Of a DNA stretch of 64,000 nt, positions 60,149-64,000 are shown piece after piece (within the stretch, counting starts at the first letter, position 1; the number at the start of each line of letters is the position of its first letter). This stretch comes from Terasakiella magnetica. Lineage in GTDB: Bacteria > Pseudomonadota > Alphaproteobacteria > Rhodospirillales > Magnetospirillaceae. The stretch covers positions 1-64,000 of the forward strand of contig CACVCF010000068.1 of the NCBI GenBank assembly GCA_902729415.1, written 5' to 3'. Under the pieces are notes generated by a model, which was not told where the DNA came from, did not search any database, and was given only the letters and a program-made list of their open reading frames with translations. The position numbers and the translations under genes were made by a program.

Positions 60149-60923
60149 GGCCAAACCCCTGGCCGGTCGCCATGCCGTGGTGACCGGCGGCGGACGCGGC
60201 ATCGGTGCCGCCATCGCCGAGGTTTTGCTGCGCCAGGGAGCCGCGGTCACCATCACCGGACGCGATGCCGCCCGGCTTGACGCCGCCGCCACCCAGTTGG
60301 CGTCCTTGGGCACCGTTCAGGGCCGTGTGATCGATGTCACCGACGCCACGGCCATCGAGGCGGGCTTTGCCGCCGCCGCCCAGGCGCTCGGTCCCATCGC
60401 CATCCTGGTCAACAATGCCGGGATCGCCAAGGCGGCACCGTTCGCCCGGACCGACCTGTCGCTGTGGGACGATATCTTGCGCACCGACCTGACCGGCGCC
60501 TTTCTCTGCACCAAGGCCGCCCTGCCGGGCATGCTGGAGCTGGGTTGGGGCCGGGTGGTCAACGTCGCCTCCACCGCCGGCCTGACCGGTTTGGCCTATT
60601 GCAGCGCCTATTGCGCCGCCAAGCATGGCCTGATCGGCCTGACCCGCGCCCTGGCCCGCGAGTTGGCGGCCAAGCCCATCACCGTCAATGCCGTCTGCCC
60701 CGGCTATACCGAGACCGACATCGTCGAGACCACCCTCGACACCATTACCGCCAAGACCGGACGCAGCCGCGACGAGGCCTTGGCCGAGCTGGTCGCCAGC
60801 AATCCCCAGAAGCGCCTGATCCAACCCAGCGAAGTGGCGGATACGGTTGCTTGGCTCTGCCTGCCGGGATCGGTATCTATCACCGGTCAAAGCATAGCAA
60901 TCGCAGGTGGGGAGTTGATGTGA
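60138..60923 (+). CDS. Short-chain dehydrogenase, second of the operon
   Basis: 261 residues from ATG 60138. NAD(P) loop [12 protein letters not shown] (about 16-27), [13 protein letters not shown], the catalytic Ser in [11 protein letters not shown] and YCAAKHG (Tyr and Lys), ending with [14 protein letters not shown]. It is similar to 3-hydroxyacyl-CoA dehydrogenases of the SDR family and distinct from the one at 57293, so the operon has two separate oxidation steps or two stereospecific enzymes. It overlaps the acyl-CoA dehydrogenase gene upstream, and its TGA overlaps the ATG of the TetR gene by one base. Confidence 0.9.
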   Translation: MAAEAKPLAGRHAVVTGGGRGIGAAIAEVLLRQGAAVTITGRDAARLDAAATQLASLGTVQGRVIDVTDATAIEAGFAAAAQALGPIAILVNNAGIAKAAPFARTDLSLWDDILRTDLTGAFLCTKAALPGMLELGWGRVVNVASTAGLTGLAYCSAYCAAKHGLIGLTRALARELAAKPITVNAVCPGYTETDIVETTLDTITAKTGRSRDEALAELVASNPQKRLIQPSEVADTVAWLCLPGSVSITGQSIAIAGGELM

Positions 60924-61597
60924 TGGAACCCAAGGCCGCCGTGAACCACGACGTGAAGTCCCAGGTCACCGACGAAGCGCTGGTCCAGCGGCGGCGGGCC
61001 CAGATCGTCGCGGCGGCGGTCGAGCTGTTCGCCCATCAGGGGTTCTACCGCACCACCATCCAGGATGTGGCCAAGAAGGCCGGGGTCAGCGCCGGGCTGA
61101 TCTATCAGTACGTCACCGACAAGGAGGACGTCCTGCTGCTGGTGCTGCTCAGTGTGCTTGAATCGTACAAACAGGAGATTCCGGCGGCGCTGGAAGGCCT
61201 GACCGATCCGCTGGAGCGGTTCTGGGCCGCCATCGGCGCCTATTGCCGGGTGGTGGACCAGCGACGCGAAGCCACCGTCCTGGCCTATCGCTCGACCAAA
61301 TCCCTGCCCGAGGACCGGCGCAAGCTGATCAAGATCTCGGAACTCGAAACCAACGGCATGATCGAAGCCTGCCTGCGCGACTGCATCACCGCCGGGCTGA
61401 TGCGCGAGGTCAATGTGGAGTTGGTGACCTATCAACTGGTCACCTTCGCCCATACCTGGGCGCTCAAGCACTGGCGGGTCAAACAATTGTCCGACCTGGA
61501 GGGCTATATCGCCCAGGGCTTCGACTTCTTTGCCCAGGCGTTGCTGACGCCCAAGGGCCGCCGCTGCCAGAACAAAATAGATGGGAGAACGGGATAA
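60923..61597 (+). CDS. TetR/AcrR family transcriptional regulator
   Basis: 224 residues from ATG 60923 (TGATG junction with the SDR stop). The N-terminal helix-turn-helix is visible as IVAAAVELFAHQGFYRTTIQD and AGVSAGLIYQYVTDKEDVL. The C-terminal ligand domain (about 80-210) fits the FadR/TetR_C group binding acyl-CoA. It is encoded inside the operon it probably represses through the two palindromes at 56443-56481, giving autoregulation released by an aryl- or acyl-CoA intermediate. Its TAA overlaps the ligase ATG by one base (TAATG). Confidence 0.9.
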   Translation: MEPKAAVNHDVKSQVTDEALVQRRRAQIVAAAVELFAHQGFYRTTIQDVAKKAGVSAGLIYQYVTDKEDVLLLVLLSVLESYKQEIPAALEGLTDPLERFWAAIGAYCRVVDQRREATVLAYRSTKSLPEDRRKLIKISELETNGMIEACLRDCITAGLMREVNVELVTYQLVTFAHTWALKHWRVKQLSDLEGYIAQGFDFFAQALLTPKGRRCQNKIDGRTG

Positions 61598-63240
61598 TGC
61601 GTCTGCCAGGAGGAGTGCCTACCGCCCATGTGGACCGGTTCGCCCGCGATCTTTTGCCGCCGCCCGAGCTGTGGCCGGTGTTTGACTATTCCGCCCCCCA
61701 TCTCAGCCATTACCCCGACCACATGAATGCCGGCGCCGCCCTGATCGACAGCGCCGTTGCCGACGGCTTCGGCGCCAAACCCGCCTTCCACTTCGGCGAC
61801 GGCACCTGGACCTACGCCCACCTGCTGGACCGCGCCGAGCGCATCGCCCGCGTCCTGGTGGAAGATTACGGGTTGGTGCCGGGTAACCGCGTGCTGATGC
61901 GTTCGGGCAACACCCCCATGGTCGCCGCCTGCTGGCTGGCGGTGCTGAAGGCGGGCGGCATCTGCGTCACCACCATGTCGCTGCTGCGCGCCAAGGAACT
62001 GACCTATATGGTCGGCAAGGCCAAGATCAACATCGCCCTGTGCGACATCGGTCTGGCAGAGGAGATGGAGATGACCCGTGCCTTGGCGCCGGATCTGCTC
62101 CACGTGGGCTATTTCACCCCCCTGGGCGATGGCAGCCACAAGGATGCCGAGTTCGACCGCCGGGTCGAGGCCAAGCCGTCCGGCTTTACCAATGTCAACA
62201 CCGCCGCCGATGACGTGGCGCTGATCACCTTCACCTCGGGCACCACCGGCAATCCCAAGGGCGCCATGCATTTCCACCGCGATATTCTGGCGGTGTGCGA
62301 TTGCTGGCCCCGGACCTATACCATCGATCCCGACGAGATCGTGGTCGGCTCGCCCTCCTTCGCCTTCACCTATGGGCTGGCGGCGTTCCTGACCTACCCC
62401 TTGCGCTACCGCGCCACAGCGGTGCTGGTGGCGCGCCCGACACCGGAACTGATTCTGGAGGCGATCGCCCGCCACCGCTGCACCAGCCTTTACGCGGTAC
62501 CCACCGCTTTTCACGCCATGTTGCAGATCCTGGACCGCTATGACATCAGCAGCCTGCGCAAATGCTCATCGGCGGGTGAGCATTTGCGCCAGAAGCTGTG
62601 GGAGGACTGGTTCCAGGCCACCGGCCTCAAGCTGGTCAACGGCATCGGCATGACCGAGATGCTCACTCACTTTATCGCCCAGACCCCCGACGTCACCAAG
62701 GAAGGCGCAACCGGCAAGCCGGTGGAAGGCTATAGCGCCTGCATCCTCGACGACGATTTCAACCCACTGCCCAAGGGCAGCCGTGGGCGGCTGGCGGTGC
62801 GTGGTCCAACCGGCTGCCGCTATCTTGATGATCCCGACCGTCAGGCCGCTTTCGTCAAGAACGGCTGGAACGTCACCGGCGATATCATGGAAGAGGATCA
62901 GGACGGCTGGTTCTGGTACGTGGACCGTTCCGACGATATGATCATCTCGTCCGGCTACAACATCTCGGCCCAGGAGGTCGAACGGGCCGTTCTCGAACAC
63001 CCCAAGGTGTACGAATGCGCCGTGGTCGGCGTTCCCGACGAAGCGCGCGGCAACATCGTGCGCGCCTGCATCGTGCTCGACAATCCCTCCCACGCCAGCG
63101 AAGTCCTGGCCGAGGAGATCCAGAATTTTGTCAAGGCCGCGATCGCGCCTTACAAATACCCCCGTGATATTCAATTCCTTGAAGTCTTGCCAAAGACCCA
63201 GACAGGAAAAATTCAGCGGTTCAAACTACGTCAAATATAA
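61597..63240 (+). CDS. Benzoate-CoA-ligase family acyl-CoA synthetase (aromatic acid-CoA ligase)
   Basis: 547 residues from ATG 61597. ANL-superfamily motifs: A3 FTSGTTGNPKGAMHFHRD (about 211-228), A5 NGIGMTEML, A7/A8 YVDRSDDMIISSGYNIS (about 445-461) and A10 PKTQTGKIQRF with the catalytic lysine. The N-terminus and the YAVPTAFHAML segment resemble 2-aminobenzoate- and benzoate-CoA ligases more than fatty-acid ligases. It activates an aromatic or alicyclic acid to its CoA thioester, the entry step of the pathway encoded by the operon. The exact acid cannot be told. Confidence 0.9.
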   Translation: MRLPGGVPTAHVDRFARDLLPPPELWPVFDYSAPHLSHYPDHMNAGAALIDSAVADGFGAKPAFHFGDGTWTYAHLLDRAERIARVLVEDYGLVPGNRVLMRSGNTPMVAACWLAVLKAGGICVTTMSLLRAKELTYMVGKAKINIALCDIGLAEEMEMTRALAPDLLHVGYFTPLGDGSHKDAEFDRRVEAKPSGFTNVNTAADDVALITFTSGTTGNPKGAMHFHRDILAVCDCWPRTYTIDPDEIVVGSPSFAFTYGLAAFLTYPLRYRATAVLVARPTPELILEAIARHRCTSLYAVPTAFHAMLQILDRYDISSLRKCSSAGEHLRQKLWEDWFQATGLKLVNGIGMTEMLTHFIAQTPDVTKEGATGKPVEGYSACILDDDFNPLPKGSRGRLAVRGPTGCRYLDDPDRQAAFVKNGWNVTGDIMEEDQDGWFWYVDRSDDMIISSGYNISAQEVERAVLEHPKVYECAVVGVPDEARGNIVRACIVLDNPSHASEVLAEEIQNFVKAAIAPYKYPRDIQFLEVLPKTQTGKIQRFKLRQI

Positions 63241-63311
63241 CAAATTCGGCAAACAAGACCGAATATTTTAGAACGGAGCTTTTCCAGTTCTTTTGCAGAG
63301 GGAGGTAGTTC

Positions 63312-64000
63312 ATGACTTTGAAGCGTATGGCCGGGGTCACCCTGGCGGTTGCACTCAGTCTGTCCAGCACCGCCGTCATGGCGGCGGATGATATCAAGAT
63401 CGGCGCCTTTTTGTCGGTCACCGGCCAGATGTCGCCCATGGGCGATCCGCAGAAGCGGACCTTCGACTTCATGGCCGAAAAGATCAATGCCGAGGGCGGT
63501 GTGTTGGGCCGCAAGATCCAGATCATCACCTATGACGATGGCTCCGAGCCGGAAAAGGCCGCCACCTTCGTCAAGCGCCTGATCGACAACGACAAGGTCG
63601 ATATCATCGTCGGCGGCTCTGGTACCCCCACCAGCATGGCGGTCCTGGGGCTGATCGAACGGGCCGAGATTCCGTACATGTCGCTGGGCGGTGGCACCGC
63701 CATCATCGATCCGGTGCGCAAATGGACCTTCAAGACACCGCAATCGGACCGGCTGGCGGCGGAAAAGGTTCTGGCTGACCTGAAGAAGCGCGGCCTGACC
63801 AAGATCGCCCTGTTGTCGGAAAATGTGGGCTTTGGCAAATCCGGCCATGACCAGACCGTGGCCCTGGCGCCCAAATTCGGCATCGAGATCCTGATCGACG
63901 AGGTCTATTCCCCCAAGGATCCCGACGTCACGCCCCAGTTGACCAAGATCCGCGGCACCACCGGGGCCCAGGCGCTGTTCATCTTCGGCACCGGCAACGG
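63312..64000 (+). CDS. Branched-chain-type ABC transporter substrate-binding protein, truncated by the window edge
   Basis: At least 229 residues; the frame is open to the end of the window. ATG 63312 follows GGGAGG at 6-nt spacing. The signal peptide is RMAGVTLAVALSLSSTAVMA, and the mature protein starts near ADDIKIGAFLSVTGQMS, the usual LivK/Peripla_BP_6 start. MGDPQKRTFDFMAEKINAEGG and IIVGGSGTPTSMAVLGL continue the fold. In catabolic clusters such proteins serve HAAT transporters that import aromatic acids, matching the ligase just upstream. Permease and ATPase genes would be expected beyond 64000. A weak stem (ATTCGG/CCGAAT) lies at about 63243-63264, upstream. Confidence 0.9.
   Translation, partial: MTLKRMAGVTLAVALSLSSTAVMAADDIKIGAFLSVTGQMSPMGDPQKRTFDFMAEKINAEGGVLGRKIQIITYDDGSEPEKAATFVKRLIDNDKVDIIVGGSGTPTSMAVLGLIERAEIPYMSLGGGTAIIDPVRKWTFKTPQSDRLAAEKVLADLKKRGLTKIALLSENVGFGKSGHDQTVALAPKFGIEILIDEVYSPKDPDVTPQLTKIRGTTGAQALFIFGTGN

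Overview
The window comes from a high-GC bacterial chromosome. Its gene content points to an alphaproteobacterium, most likely Rhodospirillales and close to Magnetospirillum: a DUF1285-NUDIX-CCA transferase run, DUF3422, a coaBC/dut pair, a Ctc-type L25 / Pth / YchF run, a long two-gene indolepyruvate oxidoreductase, and a CoA-dependent aromatic or alicyclic acid operon. This placement is inferred from gene families and order. No rRNA, tRNA, CRISPR array or insertion sequence was seen.

Layout. Positions 1-262 hold a 99-bp tandem repeat. From 0.26 to 4.8 kb is a minus-strand MoxR / DUF58 / BatA-DUF4159 module. From 4.85 to 23.0 kb are mostly housekeeping genes: CoA and nucleotide turnover, tRNA CCA addition, TldD, CoaBC, Dut, an Rrf2 regulator, CysK, a MoeB/ThiF protein, a DsrE protein, RmuC, RsmD, RluB, a glutamine-amidotransferase-like hydrolase, TadA, an HD hydrolase, L25, Pth and YchF. 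From 23.1 to 29.8 kb are iorA-iorB and a three-gene ABC export system. From 29.8 to 35.6 kb are two divergent operons, sulfotransferase / HPr-kinase-like / lasso-type B2 peptidase and PqqD-like / ABC exporter / nucleotidyltransferase. Together they look like a modified-peptide (RiPP) maturation system, or a polysaccharide-linked relative of one, with no cyclase gene visible. From 35.6 to 56.4 kb is a large exopolysaccharide locus: two Wzy/ligase-type proteins, a tyrosine-rich BY-kinase/Wzc, an outer-membrane barrel, Wza, a PAP2 phosphatase, a PHPT initiating transferase, a flippase, three GT4 glycosyltransferases, an FkbM methyltransferase, two radical SAM proteins and GalE. From 56.4 kb to the right edge is one operon behind two palindromic operators: enoyl-CoA hydratase, SDR, a crotonase-fold protein without the usual glutamates, acyl-CoA dehydrogenase, SDR, TetR regulator, benzoate-CoA-ligase-type enzyme, and a branched-chain-type ABC binding protein cut by the window edge.

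Two things stand out. One is the RiPP-like gene set at 29.8-35.6 kb. The other is a family of dispersed GC-rich repeats seen three times. Two copies lie exactly at gene junctions (coaBC/dut and moeB/dsrE), are flanked by direct repeats of host gene ends, and create micro-ORFs whose start and stop overlap both neighbouring genes, so translational coupling could continue through the element.
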